From NCBI GenBank assembly GCA_964019425.1, contig OZ025814.1:62001-126000 (forward strand): a stretch of 64,000 nucleotides of DNA. The letters are read 5' to 3'. Position 1 is the stretch's first letter; the number at the start of each line of letters is the position of its first letter. The notes beneath the pieces were generated by a model. It saw nothing but the letters and a program-made list of their open reading frames with translations. It was not told the DNA's origin and did not search any database. Both the position numbers and the translations under genes were made by a program. The stretch is from Flectonema sp. DT1601. Its lineage: Eukaryota > Euglenozoa > Diplonemea > Diplonemida > Diplonemidae. Shown here piece after piece: positions 30,301 through 40,629 of the stretch.

Positions 30301-32257
30301 GTGAAACATCTTGAATGGATACATTCCGCGATCCGAAACTATCTCTCTTTAAGTTGACAGGTGTCTGCGATGATTTAGTTACTTTTGGAATAGTAAGTGA
30401 CGGCTGCGGTGAATCAGTTCGATCATCGTAGTCGAAGTAGGAAGTCGAGTCAGATTCAGATCGCAGTGCCATTACTTTCTTAGAAATCGCATCTCTCAAT
30501 TCAATGTGCGGCAACAACTCACTCGGAGGACTATTTTGCATCGTGTTGGTTAACATGGTCAGTGGCGACTCTACTGGCAGCGGGGTTGGGAGATTCTTCC
30601 TCCTTTTCGGAGTTAATCTGTTTCTGATGATCTCTTGCGCCTCCATTTTGAGCATCGTCTGCTCGAGTTTTGCAGCTTCTTCTTTTTCGATGAGTTTCTT
30701 TTGACGGCGTTTTTCGCGGGCATCCGCTTCGTACTGTTGCTTGCGGGATAAGTGTTTCTCAACTCGCGAGAGAGGTTCTGAAGAGATGATACCAGGCTGA
30801 GGAGGTGTAACAGGAGGAATTGACACGCTATTAGGTACCCTCCTCGAACTAAAAGAAGAAACAGATTGACCCCTCGGAGTAGTCGGACGCACCTTTTTGA
30901 CGGAACGAGTGGAAGGGCTTGAAGTAGCAGTGTGGAAACCCCCCACAAGTGAGTTTTCAGGGTTTGGAGGAACTGGTGATATTCTACCAAACTCTCTTTG
31001 AGGTGATAACATTGTAGCCTGTTCTGAAGGTATTTCAATATCTGCTTCATAGACAGCAGTCCCATCAGTTGTGTCAATTAGATTTACTTGAGTCTTTGTA
31101 ATATGATCATCATCTCCAAGACGAAGGTTTACAAATAGAGCAGCTGGTATTGACCACGTTGGATTATCAATCTTTACAACAGATGATATTAATGTGAGAA
31201 TAGTAGCAGCTACTGATACTTCGCGGACATATTGAAGTTTTTGAAAACAAGGAGACAGACTTCTTAAGACTCTGGTGTCAATATGTTCAACACCTGAGAA
31301 CATGTAATCCGCATTCTCATCAGTCAGGAAGTCACTAACAGGAGTGTCAGGTATTATTTCTGACAACACTGAGCATATCGGTGATTCTATCCTCGGAGGT
31401 TCCGGAGGCGGTTCAATCGTCTGCAACGACTTCAATGAAGCCACCGATAGCCTCCTGTTGTTCTCCCAAAGGAGTCCAAGTTCCTTCTCATGTTCTTCTA
31501 TTTTAGAAATGTATCCCTGTTTTGGTTTATTAAAAGGTTGATTGTGAATGAAACATTAAAGAGATGTAATACGTGTGATTAATATTCTACACACCTGTAA
31601 GTGTTGTTGATTCTTCTGAGCAACCTGATTGATGATGCCGTCGACAAGATTTTGTCGTTCGTCTTCAGTGAGAGAGGTGCCTTCCATTTGCTGAAGTTTT
31701 TTCTGCAATTCCTGTTTTACTTTTCCAGGTAGGTTTTGAAGTTCTGTTTTCATGTCAGCTTCTTTCTTCTTTGAGAGTTGAAGTGCCTTGAGTGCCTTGT
31801 CGTGTTCCCAGGTTTGGTTTTCACGAGTCTCTTCAGCAGTCCTTCGCATGTTACTTACTTCCCTTTTCATTTCGACCTGCTTAGTTTTCACTGAGTCGAG
31901 TTCTTCAGCGAGGTACATGGCACGAGTTTTGTAAGCGTTGAGTTGATCTTGATTAGTTCTGGCTTTAGTTGCGACATCTCTCGCCATCTCATTCATTTCT
32001 GTTTCTAATTTCTTGCGTTCTTCTTCATGTCGATCTGCTTCCTTTTGCGCCAATTCTGTTTCAGTTCGCGCTTGTTCTACTTGACGAACGAGTTGCTCTG
32101 CTTTTCTCTTTTCCATGGCTCCTTCTGCGTAGTGATCTTCTGCAAAACGAGGCAACTCACCCACCTGGACCTTCAGCACCTCTTTTCGATGGAAAGCTGA
32201 TGCAACTCCCATTGAAGCTGATCGTCTTCGAATAGGCCTGGCGACATCGAGATTCAT
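27369..32257 (-). CDS. Large Ser/Pro-rich coiled-coil protein, four exons (1553 residues)
   Basis: Exons are 31595-32257, 27738-31516, 27556-27675 and 27469-side exon 27369-27468; the total is divisible by three and each junction keeps the frame. The N-terminus is basic (MNLDVARPIRRRSAS), then a coiled coil fills residues about 50-240. A folded segment follows at about 255-360 (PCFQKLQYVREVSVAATILT...), then roughly 900 residues of low-complexity Ser/Pro/Thr/Gln sequence, including a PV/PA repeat encoded near 30190-30235. The C-terminus has a conserved-looking acidic helix region (EEDLLNEMLEEPGLVEQFRH) and ends in a basic tail (FIRKRKRAKSMMSQ). This architecture suggests a cytoskeletal or flagellar scaffold; no named family is claimed. 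The last intron is the least certain part. Confidence 0.8.
27469..27555 (-). other. Spliceosomal intron, 87 nt (tentative acceptor)
   Basis: Donor GTATGTT, a TGACTAAAG branch-like sequence, acceptor CCCGACAG. This acceptor was chosen because it keeps the frame into a 33-codon exon that ends in TAG; a nearer AAAG acceptor breaks the frame. Confidence 0.55.
27676..27737 (-). other. Spliceosomal intron, 62 nt
   Basis: Donor GTATGTG, an exact TACTAAC branch-point match, acceptor CATTCACAG, phase 2. Splicing converts the read-through tail into GLVEQFRHLPLSEQ. Confidence 0.85.
29261..29301. repeat. Perfect 19-bp inverted repeat, 3-nt loop, inside coding sequence
   Basis: Positions 29261-29279 are the exact reverse complement of 29283-29301, with ACA between them. 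It lies inside exon 2 of the large coiled-coil gene and encodes PAVVRVVQQQVE. Confidence 0.95.
31517..31594 (-). other. Spliceosomal intron, 78 nt
   Basis: Donor GTGTGT, acceptor CCAAAACAG, phase 0. It joins NQQHLQ to GYISKIEEHEKELG and thus continues the coiled coil across the junction, which strongly supports it. Confidence 0.85.
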
Positions 32258-33494
32258 TTTAATAACGTCTCAGCACCAGATCCCGCCCAACCTGTTTTAT
32301 GATACAAAAAAGTACTCAGGAATACAACAAAAGATTAGCTGTAGAAATAAAGTCGTACTTCACTACTTCAAGTTTGATATTTTATATTGAAGAATGTCAA
32401 AATGGATCATAAATTCGTAACGGCTGAAGTTTAGCAGTCGAAATCACAAAAAGTAGGGACTTTCAGCAAAAAAGAAAAAAAAAACCAATATACACACACC
32501 ATCCTGACATGGAATCCATGTGACAGCATCTCTCTCTTATGTATAATATCAAAACAAACACCAGAAGTGTGAGCTGTTCACAAAACATCTAACGAATGCA
32601 AACATACATAACTTTACGTTTGTATTCAGCACATAAGTCAGCGCAAATAAATAGCTGCTTACTAATCTCTACTACGGAAATAACAAGAGAAAAGGTCTCT
32701 CTCCGTTATTTATTGTTCTTTTTTTTTTCCTTTTTTATAATTTTAGTGTTTTAATTTGTATTTGCAAATGATTCAAGATAAAGAGAGTGAACTCAATCGC
32801 ACGAAAAAAAAAAAAAAATAATAATCAAAACTTTCTGGTCAACAGTGATACTCAAATCGCTTACAAATGTGATGACAGCACAAGTAGTGGACTCTTTTAA
32901 ATCATCTCATCGTAAAAAAAAAGAAACAGAAGAGGGGGGAAAAAAAAAAGAAACAAATCAGCAGCATTGTTGGCAATCTGATATCACAGCCCTCGAAGTA
33001 AAGGAACGTAACAAATAATCAAAAAAAAAATACACAAAAACTTTTTTAATAATAAGTTTTTGTGTTTGAAGTTAATCACCAAACAAGTATTTCATGAAAG
33101 ATTTACAATACCAAAATAGTTTGTCTGTGAGACACGGAACTGCTTTTCCAGCAGAAGTAGATTGTGACTGTCGATTACGAGTCAGACTTCTTACAGTTGG
33201 GGGAATTGGATACGATTCGAAAAGATTTATCTGAGAAGAAATGGTCTTTGCACAAAAATAAAAAAAACAATAAAAAGTACTTTTATTGTTTTTATTCTTA
33301 GCTGTTGTTATAAAACAGAAAAAAAGTATAAAAAAGACGGAACCACAACACGGAAATGAGAATGTCAAAATTGGTTTTAAAGTTAAGAAATAATAATATG
33401 GCAATATAGATAATATGACAAAACGAATGATCAGATGAAAAAAAAAAAAAAAAAAAAAGGATTTTCAGATTCCAAATGTGCAGCTGAAGAAAGT
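32258..33494. other. Intergenic, 1.2 kb
   Basis: Many A and T runs (near 32720, 32803, 32920, 33438). Candidate acceptor for the coiled-coil gene is CATAAAACAG about 38 nt before its ATG. A minus-strand frame of 110 codons at 33072-33404 is low-complexity and not supported as a gene. Confidence 0.5.
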
Positions 33495-34880
33495 CTAATC
33501 AAAGTTAAGATTAAATCCTTCGTTGTTATCAACAGCCTTCAGAGTGTTCACGTAGTCAGCATCAGCGGCAGCAGCAGCAGCTGAGGCGCCGATCTCAGAT
33601 CGCAATTTCATTCGATAAGCAGTAGCTCTAGTGGGATAGGAATTCGTTTCATTATTGTTATTGTTACTCGCAGGACCAGGACCAGGACCAGGTGATACAA
33701 TAACAGAACGAGGTGAAGACTCAGAAGCACGAGAAGCTGCCTGAACTCTATTAATAGAATCCACTTCTTCAATTACCCATTTCGATGAAAGATTATCAGC
33801 TCCTGAACAGACTCCCTGAACTGCTCTGTCATGACGACTTCCAATCATCCAAATATCGACGCCTTTGTTTTTATTATTTCCGAATAACGTACTTTGATAT
33901 GTCCAGGCGTCAGCTTTCTTATCGAGGAGTGCCTGTTCTTGTGAGACCTTCTTGAGGAGTTTTTCTAAGGCACTGACATTCTGTTTTGCTCCATTATATA
34001 ATTCCCGTCCACTAGAACGATTCATTGAAACAGTTGGAACATGTCTGTCTCGATGAGAGTACGACAGTGCACTCGGAGATGGACTCTTTGAAGGAGGCTC
34101 AACTCTTGCTGTACTCGGTTCTGATCCAGTAGACCAGTAGTGTCCCATTGTTTTCCTGGGAGTCCTTGACATCCCTCCTCTGATATGAGATCCACCACCC
34201 ATTGCGATCCCTGGTACTAATAACTCGGGTGATATTCCATGAGGGTGAAGACTTGCTTTAGTTTTAGGAGGTGATTGAGGTATCACTTTGACAGTTTTAC
34301 CATCTTGCTTCTCTAATCTCCTTTTCCTAAGACTCTTACTGGTGGGTAAGGACCTGGCAAAGCTCGAGCCCGGAATATGTTTTGGAGGCCTGTTAGTCAT
34401 TTGAACATGTTGATGTGACTTCTGAGGTTTTCGAGGTTCAACTGGGAAGGCAGAGTCAGTCCCGGTAATCGCCTCGTCAGTTGGAGGCTCGAGACCAATT
34501 GGGGTTCTCATGAGACGAGGTTCCGTACCAAATCTTATTTTAATTTGTCCGTACTGGTCCATAAACTTTGAACTATCAACTGGGTTATAAGTACAACAAG
34601 TTGGTGTCGCTTTCTGTTCTGTCACGTAGTCCCTCTGTTGCGCTAATGCCTTTTCAGCTTCAGTGTTTCCACCAAGTGCCTTGACAGCTAGTTTTGGGGT
34701 TTTCGAACTTTTCTCTTTACTACTGTAGTGATGCCTCACATTGTACATTCGATCAACAACTCGTTTTACTCTCAACGTTGTCGGAACATCATAACTAAAA
34801 GGATAAAATAGTTGTTCTTCTCTCCCGCAGCTGTGTAGGTAATGATACGATCCTTTCGTTTTCTTTTCCAGAACCGTCAT
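33495..34880 (-). CDS. Basic Ser/Pro-rich protein, 461 residues, unknown
   Basis: Not recognised. The N-terminal 150 residues look folded (KGSYHYLHSCGREEQLFYPF and QYGQIKIRFGTEPRLMRTPIG); the middle is basic and Ser/Pro/Thr-rich with many RxxS-type sites; a coiled-coil-like stretch (ALEKLLKKVSQEQALLDKKA) occurs near 310-330, and poly-Ala and poly-Asn runs near the C-terminus. It is probably cytoskeletal given the gene neighbourhood. The frame is open further upstream, but that part crosses a strong splice acceptor (TTGTTTATTATTTTACAG on the minus strand) 10 nt before the ATG at 34880, so I take this ATG. A possible donor (CAG/GTAATT) upstream would make a 5' UTR intron. Confidence 0.75.
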   Translation of the reverse strand: MTVLEKKTKGSYHYLHSCGREEQLFYPFSYDVPTTLRVKRVVDRMYNVRHHYSSKEKSSKTPKLAVKALGGNTEAEKALAQQRDYVTEQKATPTCCTYNPVDSSKFMDQYGQIKIRFGTEPRLMRTPIGLEPPTDEAITGTDSAFPVEPRKPQKSHQHVQMTNRPPKHIPGSSFARSLPTSKSLRKRRLEKQDGKTVKVIPQSPPKTKASLHPHGISPELLVPGIAMGGGSHIRGGMSRTPRKTMGHYWSTGSEPSTARVEPPSKSPSPSALSYSHRDRHVPTVSMNRSSGRELYNGAKQNVSALEKLLKKVSQEQALLDKKADAWTYQSTLFGNNKNKGVDIWMIGSRHDRAVQGVCSGADNLSSKWVIEEVDSINRVQAASRASESSPRSVIVSPGPGPGPASNNNNNETNSYPTRATAYRMKLRSEIGASAAAAAADADYVNTLKAVDNNEGFNLNFD

Positions 34881-35180
34881 ATTTGCGGGGCTGTAAAATA
34901 ATAAACAAAAGTTACACAAAACCAACAACAGTCTACTGTTCAATCTCGAGTTAATAATTACCTGGAGAAGGAATGTTTTCTTACTTATAAAAGTGATAAA
35001 GGTTTCGTACCAATCCTGAGCTGTAAATGTTATTAACAGGTGGACTATATTCCGAAACGATAATTTAAAAAGATAACTTCACAAAACTGAGCGAATACAG
35101 TAATATTGCACAGAGTGTGAAGAAGACCTTCCATTTTGGTTTGACTTCCAAAAGAAGAACACAAACTTAATAAGTAAGTT

Positions 35181-35223
35181 GTCCTAACCAAACTGTTCAG
35201 AGAACTGAACAGTTTGGTTGGAC
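35181..35223. repeat. 19-bp inverted repeat with AGAA loop, downstream of giant gene
   Basis: GTCCTAACCAAACTGTTCAG pairs with CTGAACAGTTTGGTTGGAC, with a single bulged T and a 4-nt loop. It lies 46 nt after the stop codon of the 1786-residue gene, so it would be in its 3' UTR. Confidence 0.9.
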
Positions 35224-35268
35224 TAATTAATAATTAGAGCAACCTGAGGAATAACTGAATTCAATAAC

Positions 35269-38200
35269 TCAACTGGATTCTTCTCTCAGAGACTTCCTCG
35301 TCGCTGCTACGGCTCTCCTTCGCTTCTCATCTTCTGACAAATTCTCTTCTCTGGTTCGCTGTTCTTTTTTCTTTGCTTCGTGAATTTCAGTTTTACGTAA
35401 TTCATCCATCTCAGAAAGTTGTTTATCAGATAGAATTGTTACAGAGTAAACTGGACAGGGAAGGATGTCAGAGAGATCGCCAGACATGAATAGTTTAAAA
35501 GCTTTCATGACAGCTCTGTTAGAAGACACGAATACGAATGAAGTAGACTTCGATATTCTAAACGGAGTTATTTCTTTCGTAAGAGAATGTTTTGGAAATG
35601 AAATATCAAACGACCCTCTGACTCGAGTACATATTTCCTCAACAACGTCACTGACATTCGAAGTTATCAATAATTTGATTCGGAAGTGTCGTTTCTTTCC
35701 AGAGACGGTCTCCACCTCGTAGTGAACACTACTCGCATGACCTCCAGTAATTAGATTTAAATAATGATTCCATATGGTATCTGATGTGTAAGGTGGTAGA
35801 AACATGTTAGCATCTGCGTCATTGAAGTCGATGTACAGTTCTGTAGGACCTGATGAGTTTTCTAAAGAAACCATTCTTGACAATGTCCAACCTTTAATAG
35901 TGTCGCCTTGAAATTGTTTTGACGTCTGAAGAGTTGTAATCTGTTCTTCTAAAACTGTTTTAATAGAAGTCAGTTGAGTCTGATCCAAGCTCACAGTTAT
36001 TAAGGCACCACCTCGTTTGTCTTTCCTTCTTCTTCTGGTTGGTATATTCCTTAAAGTATCCATATTATAGTCGGCAACAACCATATCTCCGACGTACGTT
36101 CCTTTTGATGAGTGGATCAGTTCAATATTCCTCTTCCTCATTTGAGATAATAAATATTCCTGAAATCCAATCAAGTCAACTCCCATTTCGCTAATCCTTT
36201 TAATTGGTTTGGGTCTTCCGTCTACTGCCAGTTCGCAGTGTTGTTTCCAGACTTTTAGAGTTTCTTCGTCCTTTTCTATTCTCTCTTTTGATTTGGGTAA
36301 GTCTTTTATGTTTTGTGTTCCGTTACCAGAAGCTGCTTTCTTCAGATAATAATTTAGAAAACAAGGAGCAGGAATCCCTTCCCAACGATGTTGAACACCA
36401 CTAGAAGCAGAGAAGAATGCGAATGGAACAGTATCTGTGTAAGGAGCAGGGTATGCAGCAATAGTAACAATACAATGATACCCAAGACGTGGTGTTATTA
36501 ACGTGTCGTGAAAAGATTTAAAAGTAACCGTACCTGGTGGTAGATATCTGTGAGTTGCATCATTGAGGACGAGGAAAACTTCCTTGTCAGAGCTCCAAGG
36601 CAAGTCAATCGGCTCAAATCCAAGATCTGGTGTGGGTGAAGGTGCGAATGGTATTGGAGTCTTAGCTCTCCTTTCTTCTTCTCTCGCCTTTCTAGCAGCG
36701 TCAGAGTCAAGAGATGATCTCTGCTTTTGAGGAGCATTATAATCAACTCTCGTAGATGTGACCCAACCAGAAGAAGGTTTCTTTTCGTTATTAGCACTCT
36801 GGCGGCGAAGTTCCATTTCCTTCTTACGCTGCTCTTTGCGAAGCTCCTTGTCAGCAGCTTCCCTTTCATTTTGTGCAGAAAGTGATTCTTCTACTTCCGT
36901 TACTTCTTCTTGTTTAATAATCTTTCTAGAGAGTGTTTCTTCACTTTCAGTACTGCTACGAGCATCTTGTTCATGTTTTGATACCATATCACAGAGTTCA
37001 TCACATGATAGAAACTTATGATAAACAGAATCAGCAACGTATCCCAAGTAGTGAACCATTATGAAGTTACCTGACTCAGCTTTACTCTTATATTCTGTGA
37101 TCTTCTCATTAATATTTGAAACTGTGCAGTCAGAGTTTATTAGTAACTCTACTGCCCACTGCTGTTCAGTGTACAGATCTCTCATGTCATTTGCTTGTTG
37201 TTCGATGTCTGGAATCTTTGGAAGCAAACTAGACTCTGGATTCCCTGTGCATATGATTAATAAATATTTATTTTCTCTTATGCAAGTATGCTGAGGATAA
37301 GCATCACGAAGATGCTTCACTTGGTCTACTTGTTGATTAACTAGCTGTCTTTGAGAATATAGTTTCTTACACTTGTTCTTCGCTAGTTTCATTCTAATTG
37401 CTTTTTGTATTATCACAGAACTGAATATTCTGGTTGATTCGCGTAAGTTTTCTAAAAACATTGCCGTGCATTCCTTCTCGTGAATAGTTTCTTGTCTCTG
37501 CATTCTAATAAAGAAGATGTTACTCTCGGGTTTGGAGAGCAGACTTTCCATTAATATTTCTCCAGTGTTGGTGTCTATAAATCCAAGTTTCTTGAAGTCA
37601 GGTTTAGCCCTTCGAAGCATTGATGGATTGTACCCAATATTCATTAATAGTTTTTCAGTCTGAAGTACTTTCTTATTTAGATAAGTTGTCTTCTTATCAT
37701 CTGCTGTCATTAATGCTACCGGCTCAACCCATTCCTTTACAGTGGAATCCCAAATAGAACGAGTCTTCTGTGAGAATCCCAACAAGTCGATAATTGTACA
37801 GCGACAGTCTCCTATTTTAATTATAAGAATCCGAGTCCCCTGGTCATCAAGTAGCTGAATAGAATCCATTGCTCGTGTTATTCCAGTTTGAAGTTCTGCA
37901 GCATTGCTAACTGGTTTATATATGTGAGTTGGTAAAGTTCTAATTTGTAGCCAAGGAACTTCTTGATCAGCAGGTCTACCGTAAGCACTGATTAATGTTT
38001 CTGTTTCAGGTGATAAGTTTATTTCATCTCCAGTGTACAGATCTTGAATATGCTCAACTTGAAGACCGCTTTCTGACGTTGTTTGTGATATGGATAAGTA
38101 CGCAGTCAGAACTTCATTATTACTGTAGTTACGAACTTCTTTAAGTTGTTGCCAGTTATTCGGATCTCCTGACTCTGGTGAAGAACTACATCCTAACAGC

Positions 38201-40629
38201 TGGTCAGGTTGATCGATAACCAACCAAGTTGATGACTTGGATGCTTTCTTCTTAGTAGGTCTATCGTATATAATACCACTGTTACCATTACCTGTTCTAT
38301 CCATTGCGAGTACTGCTCCAGCTCCTTCATCGATTCCCCAGTGAACGATGCAGGAGTATTGTCCTGCAAAGGCGTGAGTGAAAACTTTAAATTCTTTTAT
38401 AAAACCTTCATAATGTGATTGCAGAGTACCACGAAAGTTATGAGCTCCAACACAGACATATTGCGAGAGGGGTGCGAAGGCTGTTGGCGTTTCGCTTTTG
38501 TAATATTCGACTGTGTCGAGTGCGTTGGAATCAACTTTGATGCCGATTCTGTTTTCATTACAATTCACATCAACAGTTACCTGATGCCACTGACCGTCAG
38601 TTATCCCACCTGAAGGACAGAATGCAATTAACTCTTTACCATAGCAGTCACGTAGTGTGACTACCAACACACCTCTTTGAAACTTTCCCAAAGGATTCCT
38701 ATTAAACTCTATCACAAGACAAGGTTGTTTCATTTGACTGTCAGTAACTCCAAATACACACATCGGTTCGTCTAATACAGAACTACGCATCCAGAATTCT
38801 ACTTTTGTGAGTCCTAAAGAGATACCGAAATCCCCTAAAGTACCAGCATTAATATGACTATACAATCCATTGAGGTACAGACATGTGTCAGGGAATTCCA
38901 TTCTTTCCCACAAAGGAGAAACAATAACACCATCACTTGCTGAGAGGGAATCAGGTGCTGATGCTGGGTCAGAACAGCGAATTAGTGGCCACTGAGAACG
39001 GAGAGAATACTGCTCAGAATTATCAATTTCCCAGAACCGAACATCAGCCATCGATCCATCAAAGAATCTTTCCATTCGAGTAGAGACTGCTCCACTTGAT
39101 CCGAGACCAGCGACTTCAGCTCCGATTGCAATTATTTGATCCCAACCAGAGAAGTTGTGCGGCCCTTCAGAAACCTTTATTGAAAGTCTGCAGGACTTCC
39201 CATCGACACGAAACTTTAAAATATTCTCAAGCGGGTCAGTAATTGAGAAAACAATAAAATGCCACTTCCCATCACACAACTCTTCATGAGATGTCGCACA
39301 GAGTGTGTTACTACTGTTGTCTCGAAGGAAGAAAGTAGTCGTTCCCTTGTCTGGTTCCATTCTCTCGTTTGTATTGAGAGCAATTTTAAATGTCGCTACG
39401 GAAGTCTTCTTATCTCCGATAAACAGAAGAGTCATCGCACCTACTTCACTAGTACACAACCACATCGATACTTCTGATTTCTTTACCCAATCTGGAAAGC
39501 CAGGGAGTGGAGTCACTTTAATGTTTGTTGTTTTCCCATCGAAAGTTAGGAAATCACTGTGACCACGACGACCATTATTAGTTACTGATGTCATAGCTGA
39601 AGACTTTCTTGTTAAAGGTGGAAGTGGACTGCAGGCTAGACTTATCCGTTTAGCTGCTAGACTGACTCTAGCCTTCAGGTTAGGCTGAGACTTCTCTTTA
39701 CCCGAACTGATACTTGTTACCTGCTGGACTCTAACTGAGGGTGCGAGTGATTCCAATTCTTCATCTGCGAAACCAGTTTTTTGAAAGTCTGTTTCTTGTG
39801 TCCCATTCTGAGTTCGAAGTTGAGTGAAGTCCACCTTCTCAAGTGGAGGAGGAGGAAGTATCTTCCCAAGTCTAGTGGTGCTCTCTGCTGAAATGGATTG
39901 TCTTTTTATAAGTGAAACGCGCTTCCCGCTGTTTGCAAAGGAGCTGCCACCAGCTACGGAGAGACGACCAACAGTCTTTTTACGCTTTGGTGTGAATGGT
40001 GCATCTTCAGCGACGATACTAACTTTTGATTTCCTCTGATCCTTTGAAAGAGATCGAGCTGCTTGAATTGCCTGACCAGTAGAAATCACATTATCCCTTT
40101 TGATGGCTTCAGCTGCTGTCTGTTCTGCTTCCGCTAATAACATCGCCTGCTGACGGTCTCGTTGTTTTCGTTCGTGTTCTAATTTCATCATGTGCTGTAT
40201 ACATGCAGTGTTTATTGCTGAAGTATTCTTTGTTATTAAAGCTGATATCACGCAGTCAGTCGTGCGGGACTTTCCACTTTTCTCATGACCGTAGACAATG
40301 ATGGTGCTGTCTTCACGTTCTCCGATACAAATTGATAACTTGTCAGCTAACAGTTCAGCAGTTGTTGCGAATACTGACGGATCTTCAGCGTCTTTTGATA
40401 TTGTCTGTCGAGAAGTAAATTGCTGTCGAAAACTTTCAGTTTTTCCTGTCAGGAGTTGTTCATGTGCGAGTATCCTAGATTTTATCATTTTCTTTTTTAG
40501 TTCTGTTTTACTCTCATCAAGTTGCTTACGAAGGACATCTTCTGACGTCCATTCCAAGAAGATTCCGTGATCTCGGTATTCAGTCTGCTCTCTCTCTCTT
40601 ATTTCTTTATTAGCTATTTCATCATGCAT
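35269..40629 (-). CDS. Giant scaffold protein: split degenerate motor head, two LamG-like domains, IQ-like helix, degenerate caspase fold
   Basis: A 1786-residue protein in one open frame. Residues 85-135 (PSVFATTAELLADKL, STIIVYGHEKSGKSRTTDCV) match the P-loop region of myosin/kinesin heads; the P-loop is 114-121. A basic linker follows, then two LamG/concanavalin-like domains (about 375-550 and 575-790). Residues 835-1045 read like the rest of a motor head: a DxxG switch-II-like CTIIDLLGFSQK (944-955), then a helix and FIRMQRQE; no switch I (NxxSSR) is seen. IIQKAIRMKLAKNKCKKLY (1073-1091) is an IQ-like helix. Residues 1118-1200 and 1350-1432 match the two halves of a caspase fold, but the His site reads LGYV and the Cys site IAAYPAP. 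A charged coiled coil lies between the halves. The C-terminal 340 residues are unassigned and end in a basic helix. Likely a cytoskeletal or flagellar scaffold. Confidence 0.8.
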   Translation of the reverse strand: MHDEIANKEIREREQTEYRDHGIFLEWTSEDVLRKQLDESKTELKKKMIKSRILAHEQLLTGKTESFRQQFTSRQTISKDAEDPSVFATTAELLADKLSICIGEREDSTIIVYGHEKSGKSRTTDCVISALITKNTSAINTACIQHMMKLEHERKQRDRQQAMLLAEAEQTAAEAIKRDNVISTGQAIQAARSLSKDQRKSKVSIVAEDAPFTPKRKKTVGRLSVAGGSSFANSGKRVSLIKRQSISAESTTRLGKILPPPPLEKVDFTQLRTQNGTQETDFQKTGFADEELESLAPSVRVQQVTSISSGKEKSQPNLKARVSLAAKRISLACSPLPPLTRKSSAMTSVTNNGRRGHSDFLTFDGKTTNIKVTPLPGFPDWVKKSEVSMWLCTSEVGAMTLLFIGDKKTSVATFKIALNTNERMEPDKGTTTFFLRDNSSNTLCATSHEELCDGKWHFIVFSITDPLENILKFRVDGKSCRLSIKVSEGPHNFSGWDQIIAIGAEVAGLGSSGAVSTRMERFFDGSMADVRFWEIDNSEQYSLRSQWPLIRCSDPASAPDSLSASDGVIVSPLWERMEFPDTCLYLNGLYSHINAGTLGDFGISLGLTKVEFWMRSSVLDEPMCVFGVTDSQMKQPCLVIEFNRNPLGKFQRGVLVVTLRDCYGKELIAFCPSGGITDGQWHQVTVDVNCNENRIGIKVDSNALDTVEYYKSETPTAFAPLSQYVCVGAHNFRGTLQSHYEGFIKEFKVFTHAFAGQYSCIVHWGIDEGAGAVLAMDRTGNGNSGIIYDRPTKKKASKSSTWLVIDQPDQLLGCSSSPESGDPNNWQQLKEVRNYSNNEVLTAYLSISQTTSESGLQVEHIQDLYTGDEINLSPETETLISAYGRPADQEVPWLQIRTLPTHIYKPVSNAAELQTGITRAMDSIQLLDDQGTRILIIKIGDCRCTIIDLLGFSQKTRSIWDSTVKEWVEPVALMTADDKKTTYLNKKVLQTEKLLMNIGYNPSMLRRAKPDFKKLGFIDTNTGEILMESLLSKPESNIFFIRMQRQETIHEKECTAMFLENLRESTRIFSSVIIQKAIRMKLAKNKCKKLYSQRQLVNQQVDQVKHLRDAYPQHTCIRENKYLLIICTGNPESSLLPKIPDIEQQANDMRDLYTEQQWAVELLINSDCTVSNINEKITEYKSKAESGNFIMVHYLGYVADSVYHKFLSCDELCDMVSKHEQDARSSTESEETLSRKIIKQEEVTEVEESLSAQNEREAADKELRKEQRKKEMELRRQSANNEKKPSSGWVTSTRVDYNAPQKQRSSLDSDAARKAREEERRAKTPIPFAPSPTPDLGFEPIDLPWSSDKEVFLVLNDATHRYLPPGTVTFKSFHDTLITPRLGYHCIVTIAAYPAPYTDTVPFAFFSASSGVQHRWEGIPAPCFLNYYLKKAASGNGTQNIKDLPKSKERIEKDEETLKVWKQHCELAVDGRPKPIKRISEMGVDLIGFQEYLLSQMRKRNIELIHSSKGTYVGDMVVADYNMDTLRNIPTRRRRKDKRGGALITVSLDQTQLTSIKTVLEEQITTLQTSKQFQGDTIKGWTLSRMVSLENSSGPTELYIDFNDADANMFLPPYTSDTIWNHYLNLITGGHASSVHYEVETVSGKKRHFRIKLLITSNVSDVVEEICTRVRGSFDISFPKHSLTKEITPFRISKSTSFVFVSSNRAVMKAFKLFMSGDLSDILPCPVYSVTILSDKQLSEMDELRKTEIHEAKKKEQRTREENLSEDEKRRRAVAATRKSLREESS

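Noticed and set aside
33072-33404. 110-codon minus-strand frame
   Set aside because: Phe/Tyr/Lys-rich from A/T runs; no start context or domain.
33420-33460. Poly-A runs as possible retroposed gene tails
   Set aside because: A and T runs of this length are everywhere in the spacers and no adjacent retrocopy or target duplication is visible.
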